A stretch of DNA of 64,000 bases, taken from assembly GCA_014762635.1 (NCBI GenBank), contig JABURR010000070.1:62001-126000 (forward strand), written 5' to 3'. The notes below the pieces were generated by a model that searched no databases, was not told the DNA's origin, and saw only the letters and a program-made list of their open reading frames with translations. Of this stretch, positions 9,025 through 17,239 are shown piece after piece (the first letter of the stretch is position 1; each line of letters starts with the position of its first letter). A program made the translations under genes and the position numbers. This DNA is from Paracoccaceae bacterium (GTDB lineage Bacteria > Pseudomonadota > Alphaproteobacteria > Rhodobacterales > Rhodobacteraceae).

Positions 9025-9828
9025 CTATTCACCCAGTTTCGCGTGAACCTCGTCGAGATCGATTTCCCCCGTCGGCATCTTGTTGGCGGGGTTTTCGAAG
9101 TCGTAACGGAACAGCTCGAAATCCTTGCGATAGATCTCCCACATCAGGTGTTTCGAGAGATCATCGAAGAAATCTTCCACCGGATGGGCCCGTTCCGGCC
9201 CGTGTCCGGCGCTTTCGTTGAAGCGCGGCACCTCTGACAGGACCACCGGGTGCGGCGTCTCGATCCGGTCGAGCACGCCTTGCATGCCCTCGTTGAAACG
9301 CTCCGTGTGGAAGATCGCGTCGTAGCGCCCGCCGTTGGCGATATAGGTCGAGACATGGCCCGACATGGCGGACCAGTGGATGTCGGGCTCCATCGGCTTG
9401 CGCCAGCGGATCGTGTCGCGGGCAAACAGCAGGAAGCGGCGGAAGCTGGCGATCTGGTCGAAATCGCCCTCGACCTCGATCCCGTATTTCTGGATCACCA
9501 TGGGCACCAGGTTGCCGCGATAGCGGCTGCCGTTGCGCTGGATGCCACAGATCTTGTCGAAGAAGGACGACAGGATCCGCGTGTAGGGGTTTCGCACGCA
9601 GGTGAAGGCGAAGCTCTTGTGCGCCTTCACGTTGGCTTCGATCTTCGGCTGGCTGTCGTCGATGGCCCATTTGTGCAGGCCTTCGCGGGCGTCGTGGATG
9701 TCGCCGTCGTAGAAGCGCCCGTGATCGGAATAGAAGAGGATCTGCCCGATGGTCGAGCAGGCGCATTTCGGCACCACGCGGTAGACCGCGCTTTCGCTCT
9801 CAGTCATCCAGGTTCCAGGGAACCCCAT
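9025..9828 (-). CDS. Sulfotransferase family protein
   Basis: The 267-residue protein has the two PAPS-binding elements of the sulfotransferase-2 family: VVPKCACSTIGQ (residues 18-29, the 5'-phosphosulfate loop) and CVRNPYTRILSSFF (77-90, the 3'-phosphate site). It therefore probably transfers sulfate from PAPS to a carbohydrate. There is no signal peptide or membrane helix. It is divergent from a GT14-like glycosyltransferase, which suggests the two act on the same surface glycan. The start is either ATG at 9828 or ATG at 9807; the first has a purine-rich site (GGAAGAG) at short spacing. Confidence 0.83.
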   Translation of the reverse strand: MGFPGTWMTESESAVYRVVPKCACSTIGQILFYSDHGRFYDGDIHDAREGLHKWAIDDSQPKIEANVKAHKSFAFTCVRNPYTRILSSFFDKICGIQRNGSRYRGNLVPMVIQKYGIEVEGDFDQIASFRRFLLFARDTIRWRKPMEPDIHWSAMSGHVSTYIANGGRYDAIFHTERFNEGMQGVLDRIETPHPVVLSEVPRFNESAGHGPERAHPVEDFFDDLSKHLMWEIYRKDFELFRYDFENPANKMPTGEIDLDEVHAKLGE

Positions 9829-9958
9829 CCTGCTCTTCCCTCGTTGCGACCCAAACCTTTGGTCGACCGAATACCCCTAAACAACCCTAGTTATTCAATG
9901 CATCTTCACGCTAATCATTCAAGCGTCACCGGGCGAACAGAAAGACTTAAACAGGTAT

Positions 9959-11533
9959 ATGGCACGGATCGCGTTTCTCTTGCTCTGCCACAAGGACCCG
10001 GATGCCGTTATCCGGCAGGCCGAGCGGCTGACGGCGGCGGGCGATTGCATGGCGATCCATTTCGACAGGCGCTCGTCCGGCACGGATTTCGACAAGATCC
10101 GCAAGGCGCTCGATGGCAATCCCAACGTCGTTTTTGCCAAGCGCGTGAAATGCGGCTGGGGCGAGTGGTCGCTGGTTCGTGCGACGCTGAACGCCGCGCA
10201 GGCCGCGCTGGAGGCATTTCCCCGCGCCACGCATTTCTACATGCTGTCGGGCGATTGCATGGCGATAAAGACCGCCGAATACGCCCATGAGAGGCTCGAT
10301 GCCGAAGAGGTGGACTACATCGAGAGCTTCGATTTCTTCGACAGCGACTGGATCCGCACCGGCATCAAGGAAGAGCGCCTGATCTACCGGCACCTCTTCA
10401 ACGAGCGGGGCCAGAAACGTCTTTTCTACACATCCATGAAGCTGCAGCGCGCGCTGGGCCTGTCCCGCGCGGTGCCCAAGGATATGCGCATCATGATCGG
10501 CAGCCAGTGGTGGTGCCTGCGCCGCCGCACGCTGGAGGCGGTGATGGAGTTCTGCAAGACCCGGCCCGACGTTCTGCGCTTCTTCCGCTCCACCTGGATC
10601 CCGGACGAGACATTCTTTCAGACCCTCGTGCGGCACCTGGTTCCGGGCAATGAGATCCGATCCAGAACGCTGACCTTTCTGATCTTCTCGGACTACGGCA
10701 TGCCGGTGACGTTCTACAACGATCACTATGACATGCTGCTCGCGCAGGACTTCCTGTTTGCGCGCAAGATCAGCCCCGAGGCGCGGGATCTGCAAGACCG
10801 GCTGGGTACGCTCTACACGCAGACCGGGGTCCGTTTCGACATCTCGAACGAGGGCCGCCGCCTGCACGGATTTCTCACCGGCCGCGGTCGGGAGGGGCGA
10901 CGTTTCGCATCCCGCGCATGGGAGACGGAAGCAGGCCTGGGGCAGGGGCGGGAGGCGCTCATCATCCTGTGCAAGAAATGGCACGTGGCCAAGCGACTGG
11001 CGGCACGCGCCTCCGAGGTCACCGGGATCCGGACTCTGGACTACCTGTTCGACGAGGACGCCACCGATCTGCCCGACCTCGGCGGCATCGGAGAGACCCT
11101 GGCCAAGCGCACGCGCAACCGGCGATCAGTCTTGCGGATGCTCTACGAGCGCTTCGACACCGAGCGGCTGATTTTCTGTCTCGACCCTCAGAATTTCCGG
11201 TTTCTCGAGGATATGCATCGCGATGGCGCGGGGATGCGGCTTTTGCTGGTCGATTGCGCCATGTCCGACGACTACCTCGCAGGCCACGCGCAGCGCATCG
11301 GGCTTGTCGGCCACGCGACGCCGCAGGCCACGCTCGATCGGCTTCTGCCCACGGTGCGGGCCGACGTGGAACACGAGTTGAACCGCATTCTTGCGGCGGG
11401 GCTTCCCGGCACCTCGCTGCTTCGGGAGGGACGGACGGCGGAAGAAAATGCCCGCCCCCTTGCGGAGGTCCTTTCCATTTCCGAAGAAGAGGCGAAAACG
11501 ATCGCCACGACCGATCACCTGTTTAGCGACTGA
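9959..11533 (+). CDS. GT14-like beta-1,6-N-acetylglucosaminyltransferase (core-2/I-branching type)
   Basis: The first 300 residues resemble the core-2/I-branching (GT14) glycosyltransferases: ARIAFLLLCHKDPDAVIRQ at the start, MAIHFDRR, WGEWSLVRATLNAA, HFYMLSGDCMAIK and GSQWWCLRR, which in this family line the UDP-GlcNAc and acceptor sites. The remaining 220 residues form a C-terminal extension found with roseobacter members of this family but with no function I can name. Length 524 residues, no signal peptide. The divergent neighbour is a sulfotransferase, pointing to a branched, sulfated surface polysaccharide. A HIT-family gene follows 10 bases later and may share the transcript. Confidence 0.82.
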   Translation: MARIAFLLLCHKDPDAVIRQAERLTAAGDCMAIHFDRRSSGTDFDKIRKALDGNPNVVFAKRVKCGWGEWSLVRATLNAAQAALEAFPRATHFYMLSGDCMAIKTAEYAHERLDAEEVDYIESFDFFDSDWIRTGIKEERLIYRHLFNERGQKRLFYTSMKLQRALGLSRAVPKDMRIMIGSQWWCLRRRTLEAVMEFCKTRPDVLRFFRSTWIPDETFFQTLVRHLVPGNEIRSRTLTFLIFSDYGMPVTFYNDHYDMLLAQDFLFARKISPEARDLQDRLGTLYTQTGVRFDISNEGRRLHGFLTGRGREGRRFASRAWETEAGLGQGREALIILCKKWHVAKRLAARASEVTGIRTLDYLFDEDATDLPDLGGIGETLAKRTRNRRSVLRMLYERFDTERLIFCLDPQNFRFLEDMHRDGAGMRLLLVDCAMSDDYLAGHAQRIGLVGHATPQATLDRLLPTVRADVEHELNRILAAGLPGTSLLREGRTAEENARPLAEVLSISEEEAKTIATTDHLFSD

Positions 11534-11543
11534 GGGACAGCCC

Positions 11544-11924
11544 ATGGCCTATGCCTATGACGACCAGAACATCTTTGCGAAAATCCTGCGGGGCGAGATC
11601 CCGAACAACACGGTGCTGGAAACCGAGCACAGCCTGGCGTTCCGCGATATCGCGCCACAGGCGCCGGATCATGTGCTGGTGATCCCGAAAGGGCCTTACG
11701 TGACCTACGATCACTTCGCCGCCGAGGCGAGCGATGCCGAGATCGCGGATTTCACCCGCGCCATCGCGCAGGTCTGCGCCAAGCTCGGGATCGAGCCGGG
11801 CACGGACGGCATGGGCTACCGCCTCATCTCGAACGCGGGCGAGGCCGGTGTGCAGGAGGTTCCCCACCTGCACATCCACATCCTGTCGGGCCGTCCGCTG
11901 GGCCGGATGCTGCAGAAAGCCTGA
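11544..11924 (+). CDS. HIT-family nucleotide-binding protein (HinT-like)
   Basis: A 126-residue histidine-triad protein of the HinT branch. The triad HLHIHIL near residue 112, followed by SGRPLG, is the nucleotide-phosphate-binding and catalytic site. The N-terminal NIFAKILRGEIPNNTV is equally typical. Members hydrolyse purine phosphoramidates or aminoacyl-adenylates. It follows the glycosyltransferase by 10 bases and ends 4 bases before the convergent hemE, so it has no room for its own terminator. Confidence 0.95.
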   Translation: MAYAYDDQNIFAKILRGEIPNNTVLETEHSLAFRDIAPQAPDHVLVIPKGPYVTYDHFAAEASDAEIADFTRAIAQVCAKLGIEPGTDGMGYRLISNAGEAGVQEVPHLHIHILSGRPLGRMLQKA

Positions 11925-11928
11925 GCTT

Positions 11929-12960
11929 TCAGCCCCGCAGGGCTTCGAGCATCACGTGCACATTCTCGGGATCGGCATCCGGCGTGATGCCGTGACCGAG
12001 GTTGAAGATATGCGGCCCTTTCGAGAATTCCGCCACGATGCGGCGGGTCTCGTCGATCAGTTGCTGACCGCCGGTGACCATCAGCTTCGGATCAAGGTTG
12101 CCCTGCACGCAGCCATCGACCTGGACGAACTCGGCGGCCCATTGTGCCTGCACGGAGTTGTCGATCGCCACGCAGTCGGCCCCGGTCGCCTTGGCAAACC
12201 CGATGTAGTTTTCCCCGGCCTCGCGCGGGAAGGCGATGACCGGAACGCCCGGATGGCGGGCCTTGATCTCGGCTATGATCCGTTTGGCGGGTTCCAGCGC
12301 GAAATCCTGGAAGTCCTGGCCCTTGAGCGATCCGGCCCAGCTGTCGAAGAGCTTGACGGTTTCGGCCCCGGCTTCGATCTGCGCAGACAGGTATTCGATC
12401 GTGGCCGCCGTGATCCGCTCCATCAGGGCTTCGAAGAGCGGTCGGTTTCCATCCTTCAGCGCATGGGCCGGACCCTGGTCTGGCGTGCCGCGCCCGGCGA
12501 TCATGTAGGTCGCCACGGTCCAGGGCGCACCGGCGAAACCGATCAACGTGGTTTCAGCGGGAAGTTCGCGCGACAGGATCCGGACCGTCTCGTAGACCGG
12601 TGACAGATGCTCGTGGATCGCGTCCGCGGGTTTCAGCGCGTCGAAATCGCCTTGCGAGGTGATGGTCGAAAGACGCGGCCCCTCGCCGGTGACGAACCAC
12701 AGATCGGCGCCCAACGCATCGGGGATCAGGAGGATGTCGGCAAACAGGATCGACGCGTCGAACCCGTAGCGGCGGATCGGCTGAAGCGTCACCTCGGCGG
12801 CCAGGTCCGGCGTATAGCACAGCGTCAGGAAGTCCCCGGCCTGCGCGCGGGTGGCGCGGTACTCCGGCAGATAGCGCCCGGCCTGCCGCATGAGCCAGAC
12901 CGGCGGCACCTTTTGAACCTCGCCCGCGAGGGCCCGCATGAGTTTTTTGGTTTCCGCCAT
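11929..12960 (-). CDS. hemE: Uroporphyrinogen decarboxylase
   Basis: HemE decarboxylates the four acetate side chains of uroporphyrinogen III to give coproporphyrinogen III in the cytoplasm. The product is 343 residues. The signature [17 protein letters not shown] near the N-terminus, with the conserved arginines, and [12 protein letters not shown], with the essential aspartate, are intact, as is [13 protein letters not shown]. It is divergent from hemC, with 93 bases between the two starts, so the intergenic region probably carries both promoters. It ends 4 bases from the convergent HIT gene. Confidence 0.98.
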   Translation of the reverse strand: MAETKKLMRALAGEVQKVPPVWLMRQAGRYLPEYRATRAQAGDFLTLCYTPDLAAEVTLQPIRRYGFDASILFADILLIPDALGADLWFVTGEGPRLSTITSQGDFDALKPADAIHEHLSPVYETVRILSRELPAETTLIGFAGAPWTVATYMIAGRGTPDQGPAHALKDGNRPLFEALMERITAATIEYLSAQIEAGAETVKLFDSWAGSLKGQDFQDFALEPAKRIIAEIKARHPGVPVIAFPREAGENYIGFAKATGADCVAIDNSVQAQWAAEFVQVDGCVQGNLDPKLMVTGGQQLIDETRRIVAEFSKGPHIFNLGHGITPDADPENVHVMLEALRG

Positions 12961-13053
12961 CGGATTCCCCGTTTATTCCTGCCACACGCTCGTCCCGTGC
13001 CACGCGCTTCTTGTCAAGGCCGGGGCCCTGTTATTCGGCAACAAAGGTTTTGC

Positions 13054-14001
13054 ATGTCTATCACACGTCCTTCCCCGGCTTCGCCCCTGAAAATCGGGAC
13101 GCGCGGTTCCCCCCTGGCCCTGGCCCAGGCGCATGAAACCCGGGACCGGCTGGCCGCGGCCTTCGACCTGCCGCCGGAGGCGTTCGAGATCGTGGTGATC
13201 AAGACCACCGGCGACCGGGTGCTTGACCGTCCGCTGAAAGAGATCGGCGGCAAGGGCCTGTTCACCCGCGAGATCGAGGATGCCATGCTGCAAGGCGATA
13301 TCGACATCGCGGTGCATTCCATGAAGGACATGCCGGTGGAGCAGCCCGCCGGGCTGGTGCTGGATTGCTACCTGCCGCGCGAGGATCCGCGCGATGCGTT
13401 TGTCTCGCTGGATCGTGGAGAGCTTGCCGCGCTGGCCGAAGGCGCGGTTGTCGGCACCTCCAGCCTGCGGCGCAAGGCGCAGCTTCTGCATCGCCGCCCT
13501 GATCTGAACGTGGTGGAGTTTCGCGGTAACGTGCAGACCCGGTTGAAGAAACTCGGCGACGGGGTGGCCGAGGCGACCTTCCTTGCCAAGGCCGGGTTGA
13601 ACCGTCTTGGCATGAATGACGAGGTGCCGCACCGCCCGATCGGCGTGGACGAGATGCTGCCCGCCGTCGCCCAGGGCGCCATCGGGATCGAGCGCCGGGC
13701 CGATGACGCGAGTGTTGCCCAGATGCTCGAGGCGATCCACGACGGTCCGACCGGGCAGAGGCTTGCGGCGGAACGCGCCTTTCTCGCGGCGCTGGACGGA
13801 TCCTGCGAAACGCCCATCGCGGGGCTTGCGGAACTTGATGGCGGCTCGCTGCGTCTGCGCGGAGAAATCCTTCGCACCGATGGGTCCGAGGCACTGTCCG
13901 ACGATCAGACCGGCGCCATTGAAGACGGCGCCGAGATGGGTCGCGCCATGGCGGCGGGCCTGCTGGCGCGGGCCGGAGACGGGTTCTTCGACTGGAAATA
14001 A
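13054..14001 (+). CDS. hemC: Hydroxymethylbilane synthase (porphobilinogen deaminase)
   Basis: HemC polymerises four porphobilinogens into hydroxymethylbilane. The 315-residue protein has the N-terminal LKIGTRGSPLALAQA, the substrate-binding HSMKDMPVEQ and GTSSLRRKAQL motifs, and the cofactor-anchoring cysteine in GSCETPIAGL at Cys251 (E. coli Cys242). The ATG at 13054, preceded by AAAGG at 13043-13047, is the family-typical start. The gene ends 4 bases from the convergent hemN stop. hemE, hemC and hemN thus lie together but on alternating strands. Confidence 0.98.
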   Translation: MSITRPSPASPLKIGTRGSPLALAQAHETRDRLAAAFDLPPEAFEIVVIKTTGDRVLDRPLKEIGGKGLFTREIEDAMLQGDIDIAVHSMKDMPVEQPAGLVLDCYLPREDPRDAFVSLDRGELAALAEGAVVGTSSLRRKAQLLHRRPDLNVVEFRGNVQTRLKKLGDGVAEATFLAKAGLNRLGMNDEVPHRPIGVDEMLPAVAQGAIGIERRADDASVAQMLEAIHDGPTGQRLAAERAFLAALDGSCETPIAGLAELDGGSLRLRGEILRTDGSEALSDDQTGAIEDGAEMGRAMAAGLLARAGDGFFDWK

Positions 14002-14005
14002 GCGC

Positions 14006-15358
14006 CTAGACTGCGGTGCTGTGCCCCGCCTCTTCCATGTCGTAGGCGTCGAAATGCCGCGCGATCATCCGGGCGAGGGGGCGGGCTTCGGGAAGAACGG
14101 AAAGCACAGACCCGTCATAGGACAGCATCGCCGGGAAGGCGGCCCGTGCCGAACGGGCCAAGCCGTCCAGATGCGCCTTGGACACCACGAACCGCTCTGA
14201 AATCGCGTCCATGTTCACGCGGAAATCGCAGAGCAATGCCTCGATGATGCGGCCGCGATAGAGATCGTCGCCGGTGAAGACATGCCCGCGGCTGGTGGCC
14301 AGGGTGCCCGCGCGAATCGCGGCCTGGTAGGCCGACGTGGCCGGGGCGTTCTGGGCATAGCCCTGCGGGAAGCGCGAAATGGCGGAGGCGCCGATGCCGA
14401 TCAGGACATCGGCCTGATCCTCGGTATAGCCTTGGAAGTTCCGGCGCAGCCTGCCTTCGCTCTGGGCCACGGCCAGCGCGTCCTCGGGGCGGGCAAAATG
14501 GTCGATCCCGATTTCCTTGTAGCCATCCCAGCGGAACAGTTCCCGGGCAACCTCGAACAGGCGCAGCCGTTCCTCGGGTGTTGGCAGGGCGTCGGTTGGG
14601 ATCATGTTCTGCCGCCGCGCCATCCAGGGCACATGGGCATAACCGAAGAGCGCCACCCGATCCGGCGACAACGAGAGAAGCTGTTGAACGCTGTCCGAGA
14701 TTCGCGCCTCGGTCTGGTGCGGCAGGCCATAGAGGATATCGGCGTTGAGGCTGGTGATTCCCCGCGCGCGCAATCCTTCCACGGCGGTGCGGGTGACTTC
14801 GTAACTCTGGACCCGGCCGATGGTCGACTGGATCAGCGGGTCAAAATCCTGCACGCCGATGGAAGCCCGGGTCAGCCCGGCCTCGGCCAGCGCATCGAGC
14901 CGGGGCTCGTCCACCTCGTTCGGGTCGATCTCGACCGAGAAGCAGGCCTGCTCGGCCAGCGGCACCGTATCGAAAATTGCGCCCGCGAGGTCCGAGATCA
15001 TCTGCGGCTCAAGCAGGGTCGGGGTGCCCCCACCCCAATGCAGATGACCGATTCGCACACCAGAAGGTAACTGGGCTGCCAAAAGGCCGATTTCGGCCTT
15101 CACCGTTTCCAGGTAGGCGGCAACCGGAGATGCCGTCTGGGTGCCTTGGGTTCGGCAGGCGCAGAACCAACAGAGGCGCCGGCAAAAGGGCACGTGTACG
15201 TAAAGCGAGATTTCAGAGCCCGGAGAGATCGCTCGAATCCAGCTTTCCACGTCCGATTTGCCGACGCCTCCGAAATGTGGCGCGGTCGGATAACTTGTGT
15301 ATCTTGGGACACGCGCGTCAAAAAGACCAAGACGACGCAGTTGCGAGATGCTATTCAT
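14006..15358 (-). CDS. hemN: Oxygen-independent coproporphyrinogen III oxidase
   Basis: HemN is the radical-SAM enzyme that converts coproporphyrinogen III to protoporphyrinogen IX when oxygen is scarce. The 450-residue length is normal. The cluster motif in HVPFCRRLCWFCACRT places cysteines at 59, 63, 66 and 68 (CX3CX2CXC), exactly as in E. coli HemN. The N-terminal LGLFDARVPRYTSYPTAPHF is also diagnostic. An FNR box lies 34-47 bases upstream of the ATG, so activation by FnrL under low oxygen is expected. The divergent neighbour is fnrL itself. No good Shine-Dalgarno sequence precedes the ATG. Confidence 0.96.
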   Translation of the reverse strand: MNSISQLRRLGLFDARVPRYTSYPTAPHFGGVGKSDVESWIRAISPGSEISLYVHVPFCRRLCWFCACRTQGTQTASPVAAYLETVKAEIGLLAAQLPSGVRIGHLHWGGGTPTLLEPQMISDLAGAIFDTVPLAEQACFSVEIDPNEVDEPRLDALAEAGLTRASIGVQDFDPLIQSTIGRVQSYEVTRTAVEGLRARGITSLNADILYGLPHQTEARISDSVQQLLSLSPDRVALFGYAHVPWMARRQNMIPTDALPTPEERLRLFEVARELFRWDGYKEIGIDHFARPEDALAVAQSEGRLRRNFQGYTEDQADVLIGIGASAISRFPQGYAQNAPATSAYQAAIRAGTLATSRGHVFTGDDLYRGRIIEALLCDFRVNMDAISERFVVSKAHLDGLARSARAAFPAMLSYDGSVLSVLPEARPLARMIARHFDAYDMEEAGHSTAV

Positions 15359-15391
15359 ACCCCTAGATTTGTTAAGATGATTTTTTTTGCC

Positions 15392-15405
15392 TTGACGCAG
15401 ATCAA
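15392..15405. promoter_or_regulatory. FNR box between hemN and fnrL
   Basis: The sequence TTGACGCAGATCAA matches the FNR consensus TTGAT-N4-ATCAA at nine of ten defined positions. Its centre is about 41 bases from the hemN start codon. On the other side it lies immediately before the fnrL ribosome binding site, where bound FnrL would be expected to repress its own gene. Confidence 0.85.
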
Positions 15406-15425
15406 GTGAGGTCCCTTTGGGCGCG

Positions 15426-16166
15426 ATGGACGACCTGAAGTTTACGAGTAAGAACTGTGACGATTGCCCTATTCGTCACCGCGCTGTTTGTGCGCGTTGT
15501 GAGCCGGGTGAGCTCACGCTTCTCGAAGAGATGAAATATTACCGCAGCTACGAGGCGGGTCAGCCGGTTGTCTGGGCTGGCGACCACATGGATTTCGTGG
15601 CCTCCGTGGTTGCCGGGATCGCGACACTGACCCAGACGCTCGAGGATGGGCGAACACAGATGGTGGGCCTGTTGCTACCATCGGATTTCGTCGGGCGACC
15701 CGGCCGGACGGTCGCGGCCTATGACGTGACCGCCGTCACGAACCTGACTCTGTGCTGTTTCCGGCGGAAACCCTTCGAAAGCATGATGGACGAGACGCCC
15801 CGCATCGGTCAGCGCCTGCTTGAGATGACGCTGGATGAACTTGATGCGGCACGGGAATGGATGCTGGTCTTGGGTCGCAAGACCGCCCGGGAAAAAATCG
15901 CCAGCCTTCTGGCGATCATCGCCCGGCGCGAGGCATCGCTTCACCTGACGCGGCCCAGCAACGGCTCCAGTTTCGAGCTTCCCCTGACGCGCGAATCCAT
16001 GGCGGATTACCTTGGCCTGACGCTGGAGACGGTCAGCCGACAGATATCGGCGCTGAAACGCGAGGGGATCATCCAGCTTGAAGGGAAGCGAAAAATAATC
16101 ATCCCCGATTTCGACAGGCTGCAAGTCGAAACCGGGGATGACACCGATGGCGGATTTTTGGCGTAA
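15426..16166 (+). CDS. fnrL: Oxygen-responsive Crp/Fnr-family regulator FnrL
   Basis: FnrL is the 4Fe-4S oxygen sensor that activates low-oxygen genes in Rhodobacteraceae. Counting from this ATG (246 residues), N-terminal cysteines are at 11, 14, 22 and 25 and a further pair is at 110-111, enough for the usual four-cysteine cluster. A cyclic-nucleotide-binding-type beta roll follows. The C-terminal helix-turn-helix ESMADYLGLTLETVSRQI carries the E-x-x-S-R residues that read FNR boxes. A TTG at 15417, better spaced from the GTGAGG site at 15406-15411, could be the true start and would add three residues. The gene is next to hemN, a stress protein and the cco genes, all with FNR boxes. Confidence 0.95.
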   Translation: MDDLKFTSKNCDDCPIRHRAVCARCEPGELTLLEEMKYYRSYEAGQPVVWAGDHMDFVASVVAGIATLTQTLEDGRTQMVGLLLPSDFVGRPGRTVAAYDVTAVTNLTLCCFRRKPFESMMDETPRIGQRLLEMTLDELDAAREWMLVLGRKTAREKIASLLAIIARREASLHLTRPSNGSSFELPLTRESMADYLGLTLETVSRQISALKREGIIQLEGKRKIIIPDFDRLQVETGDDTDGGFLA

Positions 16167-16187
16167 CCGCTGGTCCCTAGTCAGCGG
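16167..16187. terminator. Weak hairpin between convergent fnrL and the stress-protein gene
   Basis: A 6-bp inverted repeat CCGCTG/CAGCGG (16167-16172 with 16182-16187) with a nine-base loop directly after the fnrL stop. There is no T-run on either side, so termination would be weak. Confidence 0.35.
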
Positions 16188-16199
16188 ATCCGCCCGTCC

Positions 16200-17039
16200 C
16201 TAGTGCGCCATCAAAATCGGGACTTTGGACAACTCCAATGCATTCCGTGTTGCGCCGCCGAGGATCGATTCCCGGAAGCGCGAGTGGCCATAGGCCCCCA
16301 TCACCAGCAGGTCGGCGCCCGTGTCGCCGATGTGCCGCGCCAGTACGTCCGACACGCGCGGCATCGTCTTGGCAAGAACAGAAACCTCGACCTTTACCCC
16401 GTGCCGCGCCAGCATCTGGCTGAGCGCGCCGCCCGGATCGGACCGATCGGGGCCATGCTGCGGCGGATCGATCACCGCGATATTCACGCTTCCGGCTCCG
16501 GTCAGGAAGGGCATCGCATCGCGAATCGCGCGCAACGCTTCCTTGCTTTCGTTCCAGCCGACCACGACCTTGTTGGGCGCTGAGGGCATTTCATGATCGT
16601 CGGGCACGACGAGAACCGGAACCTTGGCTTCGAACAGAACCGATTCCGTGATCGCCTCGTTCCCGTGATCGCGTCCCTTTCCATAGGGCTTTGACAGGAC
16701 CACCAGGTCGGCAAACCGGGTGCGATGCGCCAGGAACGGCATAAGCCCGGTGATCTGGGTGGTCGCGGCGACGGTGACCCAGCTGACATCGGCCCCTTCG
16801 AGACGGGCTTTCACCTCGCCCTCGATGCGCAGCGCGTCTTCCTGGGCCTGGGCCAGGTTGTCCTGCAGGATGACCGCGTTCGCACCGGCATAGTAGAACC
16901 CCGGTTGGGTGCGATCGATCCCCAGGCAGATGACGTCAAGATGCCCGCCGTTCCGCCGCGCAACGGCCACGGCAACGTCCAGAGCTGCGCGATCGATCTC
17001 CAGATCTGTCACGACACTGACGATGCTCTTGTAGACCAT
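16200..17039 (-). CDS. Universal stress protein with two tandem Usp domains
   Basis: The 279-residue protein consists of two UspA-like domains in tandem. The second (about residues 150-279) keeps the ATP-binding signature near the C-terminus: VMGAYGHSRFRESILGG. The first is more divergent and lacks a clean GxxGxx(S/T) motif. The ATG at 17039, preceded by AAGGAG-like GGAGC, gives the natural VYKSIVSVVTD start; an upstream ATG would only add residues encoded in the promoter region. It is divergent from ccoN with two FNR boxes in between, so it is probably part of the low-oxygen regulon, as such proteins are in related bacteria. Confidence 0.9.
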   Translation of the reverse strand: MVYKSIVSVVTDLEIDRAALDVAVAVARRNGGHLDVICLGIDRTQPGFYYAGANAVILQDNLAQAQEDALRIEGEVKARLEGADVSWVTVAATTQITGLMPFLAHRTRFADLVVLSKPYGKGRDHGNEAITESVLFEAKVPVLVVPDDHEMPSAPNKVVVGWNESKEALRAIRDAMPFLTGAGSVNIAVIDPPQHGPDRSDPGGALSQMLARHGVKVEVSVLAKTMPRVSDVLARHIGDTGADLLVMGAYGHSRFRESILGGATRNALELSKVPILMAH

Positions 17040-17099
17040 TGAAATTGCTCCTTGGAACCGCACTCGGCGCCACACTGAACTGTGCCCCGAGAGGCGTCT

Positions 17100-17113
17100 T
17101 TGATCTGTGTCAA
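17100..17113. promoter_or_regulatory. FNR box proximal to the stress-protein gene
   Basis: TTGATCTGTGTCAA matches TTGAT-N4-ATCAA at nine of ten positions. It is centred about 67 bases from the stress-protein start and about 133 from ccoN. Confidence 0.82.
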
Positions 17114-17131
17114 ATAGGCTGCCCAAATCGG

Positions 17132-17145
17132 TTGATATGGATCAA
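17132..17145. promoter_or_regulatory. FNR box of the ccoNOQP promoter
   Basis: TTGATATGGATCAA is a perfect match to the FNR consensus. An AT-rich -10-like stretch CAAATAAAAT lies at 17168-17177, about 30-38 bases past the centre of the box, which is close to the geometry of a class II activated promoter (box at about -41.5). The transcript leader to the ccoN ATG at 17240 would be about 60 bases. Confidence 0.9.
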
Positions 17146-17239
17146 GGCGGCGTGGGTTTACCCGGTCCAAATAAAATCGTGCCAGTCCTGTTCGGCGAAC
17201 GGTCGAATTGTGGGCGTGCAGACAAAGGGACAGAGTTGA

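Noticed and set aside
15220-15245. tRNA T-arm-like sequence (TCGAATCC)
   Set aside because: It lies inside hemN coding sequence and no acceptor stem or anticodon arm surrounds it.
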